This document shows positions 1 to 7,111 of a stretch of 23,018 nt of DNA, piece by piece. The DNA comes from a virus, in the IMG/VR virus record IMGVR_UViG_3300019776_000032, positions 1-23,018 of that record; one strand, written 5' to 3'. Each line of letters opens with the position of its first letter. Position 1 is the stretch's first letter. A model generated the notes under the pieces. The model was not told where the DNA came from and ran no database searches. It saw only the letters and a list, made by a program, of their open reading frames with translations. A program made the translations under genes and the position numbers.

Positions 1-14
1 ACTAAGGAGACTAC

Positions 15-1961
15 ATGACCACACTTATCTTCGACATCGAAACCAACGGCTTCATCGAAACGATGGATCGTATCCACTGCATCGTGATCCGTAACGAGGA
101 AGAAGGACAAGTGTGGTCATGTCACGATCACGGCGCGTACCGTGACATTGAGTGCGCCCTCCAGATACTGATGAAGGCTGACGTTCTCGTCGGCCACAAC
201 ATCATCTCGTTCGATATCCCCGCCATCCAGAAGGTCTACCCTTGGTTCAAACCCAAGGCAGAGATACACGACACCCTGATCATGTCTCGCCTGTTCTGGC
301 CCGACATGGACAGCAGGGACGACGAACAGTACCGTCGCAACCCTGCCTTCCCTCTCCCCAAGAAACGCCGTGGCTCCTACTCCCTTGAAGCATTCGGTTA
401 TCGGATGGGTATCCTCAAGACCGAGTACGACGGCGGCTTCGAGGAATGGTCTCAGGTGATGCAAGACTACTGCGAACAGGACGTGGCTGTTACCACCGCG
501 CTCTACCGCAGGGCCTTGACCAAGTGGAACAGGGGTAAGCCTGATGGATACTCCGACGAATGCGTGAAGCTCGAACACGACGTTGAGCGGATCATCAGCC
601 GACAGATGCGCCGTGGGTTCGCCTTCGACGTACGCGGCGGTGCTGACCTATACGCTCGCCTCTCCGCTAGACGAGAGGAGTTGCGCCGGGAGTTGTGCAT
701 CACGTTCCCTCCCTTTGAACGAGCCAAGGGTAAGCCGTTCGTTCCCAAGCGGGACAACGTCAAGCGTGGCTACGTGAAGGGCGTGCCTGTGCAGAAGTAC
801 GTTACCGTGGAGTTCAACCCCGGTAACAACCACCATATCATCGACCGTCTCAAGAACGTATTCGGATGGGTACCCACTGAGTTCACTGACAAGGGTCACT
901 CGAAGATCGATGACTCCATCATCAGCCGACTGCCCTACCCCGAAGCGAAGCTCATTGCTGAGTACCTTCTTGTACAGAAGCGTATCTCTCAGTTAGCGGA
1001 GGGGGATAACGCTTGGCTGAAGAAGGAGAAGAACGGAGTTGTACACGGGCGCGTCATTGCGCTCGGTGCTGTAACGAGAAGGATGACACACCTTGACCCA
1101 AACCTGGGGCAAGTCCCTTCGGTCAAAGTGCCGTACGGTGTTGATTGTCGAAGTCTATTCGTCGCTCGCCATGGCTACCGCTTGGTCGGCTGCGATGCTG
1201 ACTCTCTTGAGCTTCGCCTTCTTGCTGGATACATGGCAGCTTTCGATGAGGGAGCATACATCGATGTCATCCTCAAGGGGGACAAGTCCAAGGGAACCGA
1301 CATGCACTCCGTCAACTGCCGCGCCCTCGGCATGGACCCTAAGGAACTCTACGATGTAGACGGCACCATGTTACCGGGCCGTGATATCGCAAAGACTTGG
1401 TTCTATGCGTACATCTATGGCGCGGGTTCGGAGAAGCTAGGGTGGATCATGGGGTACCGTGGTGACCCAAGCAAGCCGGAAGACTGGACGTATGACAAGC
1501 GGCAGGGGAAGAAGATTGACGCTGTCGCTCGCGCCGCTGGTACCAAGTCCAAGAAGAACTTCATGGCTGGTCTCCCTGCCCTCGGCACACTTGTCGAGAA
1601 GGTACAGGCCAAGCTCAAGACCGTTGGTTATCTCAGGTCACTCGACGGCGGTAAGCTGTTCGCTCGCTCTGCTCACTCAGCACTGAACACACTGCTCCAG
1701 TCCGCTGGTGCAATCGTGATGAAGAAGGCTCTCGTCATCCTTGACGATGAACTTCAGCGTCTCGGTTTCACTCCGGGGTTGGAGTATGAGTTCGTGGCTA
1801 ACGTCCATGATGAATTTCAGATCGAAGTGAAGCCAGAACACGTCAACACAGTAAAGGAAGAATCGGTACGCGCGATTGAACTCGCAGGACAGTTCTACAA
1901 ATTCCGGTGTCCTCTCGCAGGAAACGCCGACGAAGGAGCAAACTGGGCTGAGACCCACTAA
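15..1961 (+). CDS. T7-like family A DNA polymerase with 3'-5' exonuclease
   Basis: Replicative phage DNA polymerase of 648 aa; T7 gp5 is 704. The ATG follows an AAGGAGA Shine-Dalgarno at 4-10. The proofreading exonuclease looks intact: D7 and E9 (FDIET), H61-N62 and D67 (HNIISFD), and Y152/D156 (DYCEQDVAVT). The polymerase domain has motif A D394 and E399 (CDADSLELR), motif B R456, K460 and Y464 (RDIAKTWFYAYIYG), and motif C H598-D599-E600 (VHDEFQIE). These match the T7 gp5 metal and primer residues. The thumb segment between about residues 231 and 268 is clearly shorter than in T7, where this region carries the thioredoxin-binding loops, so processivity may be achieved differently; that part is inference from remembered alignment. 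Its TAA overlaps an ATG (TAATG, 1959-1963), so the next ORF is probably translationally coupled. Confidence 0.97.
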   Translation: MTTLIFDIETNGFIETMDRIHCIVIRNEEEGQVWSCHDHGAYRDIECALQILMKADVLVGHNIISFDIPAIQKVYPWFKPKAEIHDTLIMSRLFWPDMDSRDDEQYRRNPAFPLPKKRRGSYSLEAFGYRMGILKTEYDGGFEEWSQVMQDYCEQDVAVTTALYRRALTKWNRGKPDGYSDECVKLEHDVERIISRQMRRGFAFDVRGGADLYARLSARREELRRELCITFPPFERAKGKPFVPKRDNVKRGYVKGVPVQKYVTVEFNPGNNHHIIDRLKNVFGWVPTEFTDKGHSKIDDSIISRLPYPEAKLIAEYLLVQKRISQLAEGDNAWLKKEKNGVVHGRVIALGAVTRRMTHLDPNLGQVPSVKVPYGVDCRSLFVARHGYRLVGCDADSLELRLLAGYMAAFDEGAYIDVILKGDKSKGTDMHSVNCRALGMDPKELYDVDGTMLPGRDIAKTWFYAYIYGAGSEKLGWIMGYRGDPSKPEDWTYDKRQGKKIDAVARAAGTKSKKNFMAGLPALGTLVEKVQAKLKTVGYLRSLDGGKLFARSAHSALNTLLQSAGAIVMKKALVILDDELQRLGFTPGLEYEFVANVHDEFQIEVKPEHVNTVKEESVRAIELAGQFYKFRCPLAGNADEGANWAETH

Positions 1962-2235
1962 TGGAAAGGGATACCTCTATGTTGTCAGTAATCCGGCATG
2001 GCCTGGCTTCTGTAAAGTCGGGCGTTCTCTCAATCCTAAAGACCGCCTCGGCCACTACAACACTGGCTCTCCCAACCGGGACTATCAGTTGCACTACGTG
2101 CGAGAGTTCGAGGACATGCGATGGGCAGAACGAATACTGCTCGAACAAGTCCGTGGGTACCACCGCTCCGGTGAATGGTTCCACCTCCACCCCGACGACG
2201 CCCGCACCTTCATTGACGCTATCGCAGATCGATGA
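1876..2235 (+). CDS. GIY-YIG-type (T5orf172/MUG113-like) nuclease-domain protein, start uncertain
   Basis: The 119-aa frame reads clearly as a small GIY-YIG-related domain from about residue 31: GYLYVV (32-37), CKVGRS (46-51) with the conserved Arg, a candidate catalytic Glu at 85 (AERILLEQ) and EWF (100-102). Such domains occur in phage homing-type and repair nucleases, and proximity to a polymerase gene is typical of homing endonucleases; activity here is not shown. The start is the problem. This frame has no ATG. Options are TTG at 1876, 15 nt after AGGAAG, or CTG at 1948, 9 nt after AAGGAG, both inside the polymerase gene. The ATG at 1961 lies in the neighbouring frame but would give MEKGYLYVV directly if one more A were present in the run at 1965-1967. 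A sequencing error, a real frameshift or ribosomal slippage are all possible. The first 28 or so residues of the TTG form are out-of-frame polymerase sequence and probably not part of the protein. Confidence 0.65.
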   Translation: MNSQDSSTNSGVLSQETPTKEQTGLRPTNGKGYLYVVSNPAWPGFCKVGRSLNPKDRLGHYNTGSPNRDYQLHYVREFEDMRWAERILLEQVRGYHRSGEWFHLHPDDARTFIDAIADR

Positions 2236-2329
2236 CGCGGTGATCGACACCATCGCAGCTACACCTATCGAATGGGCGCAGCGTCTACGTAACAAGTACG
2301 GCATCAGCAAACCCATGGAGGACGAGTGA
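1961..2329 (+). CDS. Overlapping ORF whose two ends look real; possibly the same gene as the GIY-YIG frame
   Basis: This frame starts at an ATG fused to the polymerase stop (TAATG) and ends in a GTGA overlap with the exonuclease start, exactly as a genuine operon gene would. Its middle, however, is Ser/Thr-rich and looks out of frame, because the GIY-YIG domain is read in the other frame there. The last 32 or so residues (from IDDAVIDTI to GISKPMEDE) again look like real protein with the codon usage of the neighbours. Either this stretch is one gene with two compensating indels (near 1965-1967 and near 2213-2235), or the tail is a separate short gene beginning at TTG 2213 (38 aa) or GTG 2240 (29 aa). 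No function is recognised for the tail. The exonuclease Shine-Dalgarno (GGAGGA, 2317-2322) lies within it. Confidence 0.4.
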   Translation: MERDTSMLSVIRHGLASVKSGVLSILKTASATTTLALPTGTISCTTCESSRTCDGQNEYCSNKSVGTTAPVNGSTSTPTTPAPSLTLSQIDDAVIDTIAATPIEWAQRLRNKYGISKPMEDE

Positions 2330-3111
2330 AGCCTAAGCTCCTACTGATCGACGGCGACATCTTCGCCTATCGCTACGCCGCCGTTGCCGAGGTCGCTACC
2401 CATTGGGGAGAGGGACTGTGGACACTCCATGCTGACGAAGGTCTGGCGTGGGATAACATGAGGACAGACATCGAGTCCTCCCTCACCACCCTTGAAGCTG
2501 ACAAACTGATCGTCTGCCTATCGTCATCCAAGTCGTTCCGCAAGGAGTGGGTCTACCCCGCCTACAAGTCGAACCGTGACGGTGTACGCCGCCCCATGGT
2601 TCTCAGCGCACTCAAGCAACACATACGTGCCAACTACGAAACGTCGGAGCGTGAGTGGCTGGAAGCTGACGACGTGATGGGCATCATTGCTACTGACCCC
2701 TTGGCGTATCCCGACTACGACAAGGTTATCGTATCCGCTGACAAGGACATGATGACCATCCCTACCGCTGTGTGGAACATGAAGTTCAACAGCAAGGGAA
2801 AGCCGATCATCAACTACATCACCGAGGACGTGGCTGATCACCTACACCGCGTCCAGACGCTGACCGGAGATGTCACTGACGGGTATCCTGGCTGTAAGGG
2901 CATAGGTGCCGTCAGGGCTGAACGGATAGCTAACGACGGGTGGGACGCTGTGTTCGAGACCTTCATCAAGGCTGGTCACGACATGGAGTACGCCCTCTCC
3001 CAAGCACGATGCTCTCGCATTCTCAGGGCATCCGACTACGACTTCAAGAAAGAGGAACCTATTCTTTGGACACCCCCCTCGTCTCCTGTCACTTCTGCGA
3101 CCACGACGTAG
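2326..3111 (+). CDS. 5'-3' exonuclease / flap endonuclease (T7 gp6-like)
   Basis: PIN-like 5'-3' exonuclease of 261 aa, the family that removes RNA primers and degrades host DNA in T7-type infection. Visible motifs are D9 and D11 (LLIDGDIFAYR), E113/D115/D116 (EADDVMG), D139/D141 (SADKDMM), and a helix-three-turn-helix-like segment around 181-194 (GDVTDGYPGCKGIG) that contacts DNA in this family. These acidic residues supply the metal sites. The start is GTG at 2326, overlapping the upstream stop as GTGA, 3 nt after GGAGGA at 2317-2322. The last 15 residues (TPPSSPVTSATTT) are low in complexity and lie where the next gene begins in another frame, so the C-terminus is probably dispensable sequence shaped by the overlap. 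Confidence 0.93.
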   Translation: MKPKLLLIDGDIFAYRYAAVAEVATHWGEGLWTLHADEGLAWDNMRTDIESSLTTLEADKLIVCLSSSKSFRKEWVYPAYKSNRDGVRRPMVLSALKQHIRANYETSEREWLEADDVMGIIATDPLAYPDYDKVIVSADKDMMTIPTAVWNMKFNSKGKPIINYITEDVADHLHRVQTLTGDVTDGYPGCKGIGAVRAERIANDGWDAVFETFIKAGHDMEYALSQARCSRILRASDYDFKKEEPILWTPPSSPVTSATTT

Positions 3112-3404
3112 TCATCCCCTGCTCTATGGATGACGCTTCCTTCTGTCTCAACAACATCAAGGAGGAAGCTGGCCCCACCACTATCAAGTCGGATGGTTCG
3201 TCCACGGACTACTACAAGATACCGGAGGGTGCCACCGACCTGATCGACCTGATCGAACACAAGGAGATGGACTTCGCTATCGGCAACATCTTCAAGGCTT
3301 GTTACCGACTAGGTGAGAAGCACGGTACCGACATGATGTACGACCTCAACAAGATCATCTTCTTCGCGGAGCGTAAGAAAGCCGCGTTGTCAAGAAAATC
3401 CTAG
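3066..3404 (+). CDS. DUF3310-like small phage protein
   Basis: A TTG start at 3066 is chosen because AGAGGA at 3051-3056 lies 9 nt upstream; this gives 112 aa. An ATG at 3126 (92 aa) is the alternative but has no visible Shine-Dalgarno. The second half resembles DUF3310 (SaV-like) proteins common in phages: a Tyr-Tyr segment (STDYYKIPEG), then ATDLIDLIEHK, GNIFKACYRLGEK and YDLNKIIFFAERKK, matching the family's usual helix pattern. The biochemical role of the family is unsettled. The N-terminus has a CHFC motif (C8, C11) followed by C19 and C27, which could bind a metal but may be chance. It overlaps the exonuclease gene by 46 nt and sits at the end of the replication block. Confidence 0.75.
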   Translation: MDTPLVSCHFCDHDVVIPCSMDDASFCLNNIKEEAGPTTIKSDGSSTDYYKIPEGATDLIDLIEHKEMDFAIGNIFKACYRLGEKHGTDMMYDLNKIIFFAERKKAALSRKS

Positions 3405-3427
3405 ACCCCTCCATTATAGCATACGAG
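3387..3427 (+). promoter_or_regulatory. Possible host sigma70-like promoter before the structural genes
   Basis: TTGTCA at 3387-3392 matches the -35 box at five of six positions, and CATTAT at 3412-3417 matches the -10 box at four of six, with a 19-nt spacer that is longer than ideal. It lies at the junction between the replication and structural genes. This is weak evidence, and a phage-specific promoter could equally be present. Confidence 0.22.
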
Positions 3428-3437
3428 GTTTTTCCCT

Positions 3438-3704
3438 ATGCGTACACAAGTCAAGCTCCCCCCTTGTCCTCCCCTCGACCCTGCCCTTGTCAAGTGGCTA
3501 GGTGAAAAGTTCCCTGAGATGTCTCCCCGTAAGGACGAGCCTCTCGGTGACCTCATGTGGCGTGGAGGTATGAGAGAGGTGGTGCGTTTCCTCGAAGTAG
3601 AGTTGGAGAGGCAAGAACAAATCCATGTGCCTACCAAAGCCGCCCAAACCCCCAAAGGCTCCTATCATGCCGGGTCCTCCCCCTACTCCAGAGGAAGCAC
3701 CTAA
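3438..3704 (+). CDS. Small conserved-type phage protein upstream of portal
   Basis: 88-aa ORF with ATG at 3438, about 10 nt after a GAGG at 3425-3428. The core reads DPALVKWLGEKFP, then PLGDLMWRGGMREVVRFLE, a helical pattern seen in small uncharacterised proteins encoded just before the head-tail connector in several T7-like phages. No catalytic motif, signal peptide or membrane segment is visible. The last 27 residues lie in the 80-nt overlap with the next gene and look like out-of-frame sequence, so the functional part is probably residues 1-60. The function is unknown; the position suggests a link to head or tail assembly. Confidence 0.7.
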   Translation: MRTQVKLPPCPPLDPALVKWLGEKFPEMSPRKDEPLGDLMWRGGMREVVRFLEVELERQEQIHVPTKAAQTPKGSYHAGSSPYSRGST

Positions 3705-3813
3705 AGCCGCTATGAAGCCTGAGACACGAACCAATACCGAAACCAAGAAGCGTGGACGTAGCGGTCTCAAGATCGATCTTAACCCCGCTGTCTCTTCCGG
3801 CCTTCGACTGTAA
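3625..3813 (+). CDS. T7 gp6.7-like small virion protein
   Basis: 62-aa protein beginning Met-Cys, followed by a proline-rich stretch (PKPPKPPKAPIMPGPPP) and ending with a basic, conserved-looking tail (KKRGRSGLKIDLNPA). T7 gp6.7 has the same plan: an MCFSPK-type start, a variable middle and a GRKGLKV-like end. gp6.7 is a minor T7 virion protein ejected into the cell. The ATG is about 13 nt after GGAGAGG (3605-3611), and the reading frame overlaps the preceding gene by 80 nt. The stop codon is embedded in the portal's Shine-Dalgarno (TAAGGA at 3811-3816), which ties its translation to the portal. Confidence 0.7.
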   Translation: MCLPKPPKPPKAPIMPGPPPTPEEAPKAAMKPETRTNTETKKRGRSGLKIDLNPAVSSGLRL

Positions 3814-3822
3814 GGATACCTG

Positions 3823-5370
3823 ATGGGAGCAGCAGCCCGATACTCGGCGCTTCAAACTACGCGCCAACCGTACATTAACCGGGCCAGGAATCAGGCGAAG
3901 GTAACCATCCCTTCCCTGTTTCCCGAGACCGACGATGTAACGACACAGCAGTTGTATACCCCTTACCAAAGTATTGGTGCGCGAGGCGTTAACAACATTT
4001 CAGCCAAGCTGATGCTGACACTGTTCCCGCCCAACACCACCAACTTCAAGCTCTCGGTGGATGACCTCACTCTACAGAAGCTCACTGGCGTCGAGAACGC
4101 TCGTGGTGAAGTGGAGAAGAGTTTGTCTGCCATTGAGAAGAAGGCCCTGTTCACCCTAGAGGGTTCGCAGTTCCGCCCGACACTCAGTGAAGTGATGAAG
4201 CAGTTGGTCGTTGCAGGGAACTCCTGTCTATATTTTCCCGACCCTGCCAAGGCCCGTTACTTCAAGCTGACCAACTATGTGGTCAAACGTGCGCCTGACG
4301 GACGGCTGCTTGAGGCTGTCATCAAGGAAGAGGTAGCTCGCGCTGCCCTGCCCGAAGACGTGGCGAAGATGCTGGAAGCAGCACAGCCCACCTCCAAGCC
4401 CGCACCCTCGGACCTCACACCCCCTGATGCCCGCACGATCCCCTTGTACACCTACATCCAGTTCAAGGACGGGAAGTACCACGTTCATCAGGAAGTGATC
4501 GACCAGGTTATCGAAGGCACAGAGGCCACGTATCCCGAAGACCGTATGCCCTATCTCTTCCTCCGCTTCAACAAGCTGGATGGCGAAGACTATGGGCGTG
4601 GTTACGTCGAGGATTACTACGGTGACCTCTACACCCTAGAGAGCCTGATGGAAGCCATGGTCAGTGGCTCTATCATCATGTCGAAGTTCATCTACCTCGT
4701 TGACCCTGCGGGTACCACTCGCGCGGAAGACCTTGCGAAGGCAGAGAACGGTGCGTTCGTTGAAGGACGGCCCGGTGACATCGCCGTGCTACAGACTGAG
4801 AAGCAAGCCGATCTGAACGTAGTGTTCAAGATGGTGGAATCTATTGAGCAGCGACTGGCGTATGCCTTCTTGCTCAACACCGCCATTCAACGCAACGGTG
4901 AACGGGTGACTGCGGAGGAAATCCGCTACATGGCTCGTGAACTGGAAGACGTTCTCGGGGGTGTGTACTCAGTGCTGTCACAGAGCTTGCAGCTTAGTGT
5001 CGCTCAGATACTTCTCGCCTCACTGGAAGACAGCAAGGATATCCCGAAGCTGCCGAAGGAAGTGAAGCCTATGATCGTGACGGGTGTTGAAGCCCTTGGT
5101 CGCGGTCAGGACCTCGGGAAGTTGAACGAGTTCTTGGCTACATCATCTCAGGTCCTCGGACCTCAAATCGTTACACAGTACATCAATCCAGCGGAATACC
5201 TGAAGCGTGTCGCCGCGTCTCTCTCCATCGACACTGGTGGTCTCATCAAGACCGAGGAAGAGATGCAGCAAGATCAGATGATGGCTATGGCCCAACAGAT
5301 GGGACCGGACGCTATCAAGGCTGGTACGCAACTGGCAACCAAATCTATGGAGCAGCCTACGAATGGCTAA
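3823..5370 (+). CDS. Portal / head-tail connector protein (T7 gp8-like)
   Basis: 515 aa, close to T7 gp8 (536 aa). The dodecameric portal sits at one capsid vertex, nucleates assembly, passes DNA during packaging and anchors the tail. Recognisable T7-connector features are the N-terminal segment with RARNQAKVTIPSLFP, the SAKLMLTLFPP stretch, the region around YGRGYVEDYYGDLYTLE, and the helical RVTAEEIRYMARELEDVLGGVYS. The C-terminus is a flexible Gln/Met-rich tail (MQQDQMMAMAQQM). AAGGA at 3812-3816 precedes the ATG by 6 nt. The stop overlaps the start of the following small ORF by 8 nt (5363-5370). Confidence 0.95.
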   Translation: MGAAARYSALQTTRQPYINRARNQAKVTIPSLFPETDDVTTQQLYTPYQSIGARGVNNISAKLMLTLFPPNTTNFKLSVDDLTLQKLTGVENARGEVEKSLSAIEKKALFTLEGSQFRPTLSEVMKQLVVAGNSCLYFPDPAKARYFKLTNYVVKRAPDGRLLEAVIKEEVARAALPEDVAKMLEAAQPTSKPAPSDLTPPDARTIPLYTYIQFKDGKYHVHQEVIDQVIEGTEATYPEDRMPYLFLRFNKLDGEDYGRGYVEDYYGDLYTLESLMEAMVSGSIIMSKFIYLVDPAGTTRAEDLAKAENGAFVEGRPGDIAVLQTEKQADLNVVFKMVESIEQRLAYAFLLNTAIQRNGERVTAEEIRYMARELEDVLGGVYSVLSQSLQLSVAQILLASLEDSKDIPKLPKEVKPMIVTGVEALGRGQDLGKLNEFLATSSQVLGPQIVTQYINPAEYLKRVAASLSIDTGGLIKTEEEMQQDQMMAMAQQMGPDAIKAGTQLATKSMEQPTNG

Positions 5371-5527
5371 AGAAGACGTGAAGGCCACGGAACCCAAGGT
5401 CGAAGAGCCGAAGGTCGAGGTCCATCCCGAGGGTACGATTGAAATCGGCACCGCACCGGGTGAGTTCCTGATCGCTCACAAGAAGAAGGACGGCAGCGAC
5501 GTAGTCATCAAGGTGACCACGCACTAA
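5363..5527 (+). CDS. 54-aa hypothetical protein between portal and scaffold
   Basis: A short ORF beginning ATG at 5363 (inside the end of the portal gene) and ending TAA at 5525-5527, which overlaps the scaffold ATG as TAATG. GGAG at 5349-5352 lies 10 nt upstream of the start. The protein starts MAKEDVKATEPKVEEPKVEV, containing a short EPKVE repeat, then a beta-like core (GTIEIGTAPGEFLIAHKKK) and ends DVVIKVTTH. It is charged, with no membrane segment. Codon choice matches the neighbours and both junctions are tightly coupled, which supports it as a real gene. No family is recognised; its place suggests a role in head assembly. Confidence 0.72.
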   Translation: MAKEDVKATEPKVEEPKVEVHPEGTIEIGTAPGEFLIAHKKKDGSDVVIKVTTH

Positions 5528-6360
5528 TGACGGCGCAGTCCTTCGCGTTGAAGGCAGAAGTGACGGGGTCTGAACGCCCCGTCGCACCTTCGGCAGAACC
5601 CCCGAAGCCTGACGCCAACGAGCGTCCGCAGTGGCTTGACCAGAAGTTCAAGTCGCCGGAACAGATGGCGGAAAGCTACCGTCACCTAGAAGCAGAGCTT
5701 ACCCGTCTACGGCAGGGTAAGGCACCGGAAGCGGAGCCGAAGCCGGAAGACGTAAAGCCTACGGCAGACGCCGAAGCTACTGGTGAGAAGAAGCCCGACG
5801 ATACCGAGAAGAAGGAAGACGCCGTCGTTGACGACCTCAAGGCCAAGGGCCTCGACGTTGACGCCATGTCTGCCCGCTTCTGGGAGAAGGGAGAGATTGC
5901 ACAGGAGGACCGTACGGTTCTCGTGGATGCACTCAAGGATAAGTTCGGTGACCAAGCCGAGACGCTCCTTGATGCCTTCGCCGTAGCGCAGAAGGAAGCG
6001 TTCGAGTACCGTGAGCTTCGTGTTCACGAGCCACTCGGCGGTAAGGAGAAGTCCGATACCATCCTTGAATGGGCCAAGACCAATCTCCCTCAAGCTCAGA
6101 AGGAAGCCATCAACTCCCTGTGGGAATCGAATGACGTAGCCAAGCAGGTCGAAGGATCGAAGATGGTTGCGATGCTGTACGCCCAGGCGAACGGCTCGAA
6201 GCCCACTCGCGTTCTCGACGGTAGCCCTGCCCCGTCAGTTGAACCGGGCTATGGCTCTCGCACCGAGATGTCCGCTGACATGAGTGACCCTCGCTACAAG
6301 ACGGACCCTGCCTTCCAGCGCAAGGTTCTCGACAAGCTCTCTAGGACCACCGCATTCTAA
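5527..6360 (+). CDS. Capsid assembly scaffolding protein (T7 gp9-like)
   Basis: 277 aa; T7 gp9 is about 300. Scaffolding protein drives capsid shell assembly around the portal and leaves before DNA packaging. The identification rests on position between portal and capsid and on composition: highly charged, Glu/Lys/Pro/Ala-rich and largely helical, with an early WLDQKFKSPEQMAESYRHLE segment typical of T7-like scaffolds. A disordered acidic stretch (about residues 65-98) follows, then helical repeats, with a C-terminal helix (DPAFQRKVLDKLSR) of the kind that binds coat protein in other phages. Start and stop are both in TAATG junctions (5525-5529 and 6358-6362). Confidence 0.88.
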   Translation: MTAQSFALKAEVTGSERPVAPSAEPPKPDANERPQWLDQKFKSPEQMAESYRHLEAELTRLRQGKAPEAEPKPEDVKPTADAEATGEKKPDDTEKKEDAVVDDLKAKGLDVDAMSARFWEKGEIAQEDRTVLVDALKDKFGDQAETLLDAFAVAQKEAFEYRELRVHEPLGGKEKSDTILEWAKTNLPQAQKEAINSLWESNDVAKQVEGSKMVAMLYAQANGSKPTRVLDGSPAPSVEPGYGSRTEMSADMSDPRYKTDPAFQRKVLDKLSRTTAF

Positions 6361-6908
6361 TGGGCAAGTACACGAATGAAATCAAAGTACCCTTCGATGT
6401 AAATCGTGGGATCGGTGGTGCCACCAACGGGATGATGAAGATCTTCCTAGGTGAGCCATCCACCCGATACGGTGTCAACTGTGGCCCTGTCAGGAACAAG
6501 AAGCTAGCTGCTCGAATGGTGACCGCAGATGTCGGTCCATTCAACGTCACTGGCTTTGACCTCGCTGTCCGTTCTCTCAAGGATGTTATGAAGGACATTG
6601 CGAAGGCGTATCCTGACATGAAGCTCTCGACGGCTGGCATGTTGTGCTGCCGTCTGGTGCGTGGCTCGAAGACATCCATCAGCAATCACTCGTGGGGTAC
6701 AGCAGTTGACCTCAAGATTGACGGCGTGTTGGACGAGCGTGGAGACGGCAAGGTTCAGTCCGGTCTCGCACTCATCGCACCGATCTTCAACAAGCACGGC
6801 TGGTACTGGGGCGCTCACTTCAACACCGAAGACGGTATGCACTTTGAAATCGGCATAGACACACTCAAGAAGTGGAGGGCAGCGGGTCTCCTCGCTGGTC
6901 TTCCGTAG
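6360..6908 (+). CDS. M15-family peptidase endolysin (D-Ala-D-Ala carboxypeptidase/endopeptidase type)
   Basis: 182-aa zinc peptidase predicted to cut the peptide part of peptidoglycan at lysis. The M15 (VanY-like) signature is complete: SNHSWGTAVDLKI (108-120) gives H110 and D117 in the HxxGxAxD pattern, and GMHFEI (159-164) gives the third zinc ligand H161, with acidic residues just before it. No signal peptide is seen, so it needs the holin encoded next. Its ATG overlaps the scaffold stop (TAATG). In T7 the lysis amidase is an early gene (3.5); here the endolysin lies between scaffold and capsid. Exact bond specificity cannot be read from sequence. Confidence 0.88.
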   Translation: MGKYTNEIKVPFDVNRGIGGATNGMMKIFLGEPSTRYGVNCGPVRNKKLAARMVTADVGPFNVTGFDLAVRSLKDVMKDIAKAYPDMKLSTAGMLCCRLVRGSKTSISNHSWGTAVDLKIDGVLDERGDGKVQSGLALIAPIFNKHGWYWGAHFNTEDGMHFEIGIDTLKKWRAAGLLAGLP

Positions 6909-6916
6909 GAGTACCA

Positions 6917-7108
6917 ATGAATACGACTTTCAATAAGGCCATCGCTACGTTCCTCACAGCTCTCGTGGGCCTGATCGCAGCGTTCGGCTTCGACAAGTAC
7001 ACCGGAGGGTGGGCCACGCCGTCGAACATCGAACTCGCTTCGTCCGTTCTCGGTGCCATCGCCTCTGCGGCTGTCACCTACTGGGTCCCTAACAAGCCCA
7101 AGGCGTAA
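6917..7108 (+). CDS. Holin
   Basis: 63-aa membrane protein with ATG at 6917, 6 nt after TAGGAG, chosen over upstream in-frame GTG codons inside the endolysin gene. Two hydrophobic segments are visible, about residues 8-25 (AIATFLTALVGLIAAFGF) and 38-57 (ASSVLGAIASAAVTYWV), followed by a short basic C-terminus (NKPKA). Size, two-TM topology and position directly after the endolysin fit a class II holin that permeabilises the inner membrane at lysis. No catalytic residues are expected. Confidence 0.82.
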   Translation: MNTTFNKAIATFLTALVGLIAAFGFDKYTGGWATPSNIELASSVLGAIASAAVTYWVPNKPKA

Positions 7109-7111
7109 GCC

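Noticed and set aside
3405-3437. Shared phage promoter motif between this gap and the capsid leader (TCCATT then CATA at 3410 and 8427)
   Set aside because: The spacing differs by one and only short matches are shared, with no copies seen in other gaps; too weak to call.
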